From Primorskyibacter aestuariivivens (GTDB lineage Bacteria > Pseudomonadota > Alphaproteobacteria > Rhodobacterales > Rhodobacteraceae): 64,000 nucleotides of DNA. Location of the stretch: positions 62,001 to 126,000 of the forward strand of contig NZ_JAQIOZ010000001.1 of the NCBI RefSeq assembly GCF_028023675.1, given 5' to 3'. Each line of letters starts with the position of its first letter. Position 1 is the stretch's first letter. This document shows positions 63,886 to 64,000 of the stretch, piece after piece. The position numbers were made by a program, and so were the translations under genes. Below the pieces are notes generated by a model that was not told the origin of the DNA, did no database searches, and saw nothing but the letters and a program-made list of their open reading frames with translations.

Positions 63886-64000
63886 GGGTTTATTCCTTTG
63901 ATGGTTCCCGAAATTTGAGCCTGCAAGGTAGATGGGCATTCGGCGTCTTTCAAGCGCAGAATCGGCTGAAATGCGCTGATCTTTCGGGTTTTCCCCTTGA

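Overview
The window is a high-GC (roughly 60-65 %) stretch of chromosome from an alphaproteobacterium, most likely a Roseobacter-group member of the Rhodobacteraceae. The gene content suggests this: an unlinked aa3-type ctaD, a GcvA-like LysR regulator, a Hint-domain protein, DUF2189/DUF882/DUF1801 proteins, paired Lrp/AsnC regulators, and the ACP / ketoacyl synthase / lpxD trio. No transposase, integrase, phage gene, CRISPR array or rRNA was seen. Two tRNA-Leu genes (UAG and GAG) lie on the minus strand.

Positions 1-8.4 kb hold housekeeping and orphan genes: the end of rplI, a DUF1801 protein, a methyltransferase, a DUF2189 membrane protein, trigger factor, an exported ClpP-like protein, an HTH protein that converges on and overlaps a GNAT-like protein, tRNA-Leu(UAG) and a Hint-fold protein lacking its catalytic residues. 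Positions 8.4-12.1 kb hold nnr (NAD(P)HX repair) and glnB-glnA. Short palindromic repeats occur here, one of them in frame inside nnr. Positions 12.1-18.7 kb are mostly cell envelope: an MltB-type transglycosylase, a ketoacyl synthase, ACP, lpxD, an L,D-transpeptidase and a Tat-exported DUF882 peptidase.

Positions 18.7-30.0 kb carry a type II secretion system, read on the minus strand as gspG-H-I-J-K-L-M and then gspC-D-E-F. An opposite-strand TPR lipoprotein separates the two blocks, and a prepilin peptidase gene diverges from gspG. Next to it, reading away (30.1-37.7 kb), are two overlapping Sel1-repeat genes, two tandem small exported paralogues of unknown function, and a 1011-residue fusion of a COG0701-type permease with FG-GAP repeats and an ASPIC/UnbV domain. 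This neighbourhood is the best candidate for an undescribed system. A second MltB-type enzyme, tRNA-Leu(GAG) and a peptidoglycan-binding-like exported protein follow.

Positions 41.2-64.0 kb hold lipB, a LysR/GFA pair, a phoX phosphatase behind a plausible Pho box, ctaD behind an FNR-like site, two glycosyltransferases (one with an N-terminal MshEN-like domain), yqeY, carA, a GntR regulator, a HAD nucleotidase, two small membrane paralogues, a UbiH-like hydroxylase, a MAPEG protein, ilvC, two Lrp regulators, a class V aminotransferase, a hemerythrin-domain protein, a DMT transporter, and infC, which probably starts at ATA. Several intergenic spaces contain elaborate palindromic elements. All names come from reading motifs by eye; no database search was run.
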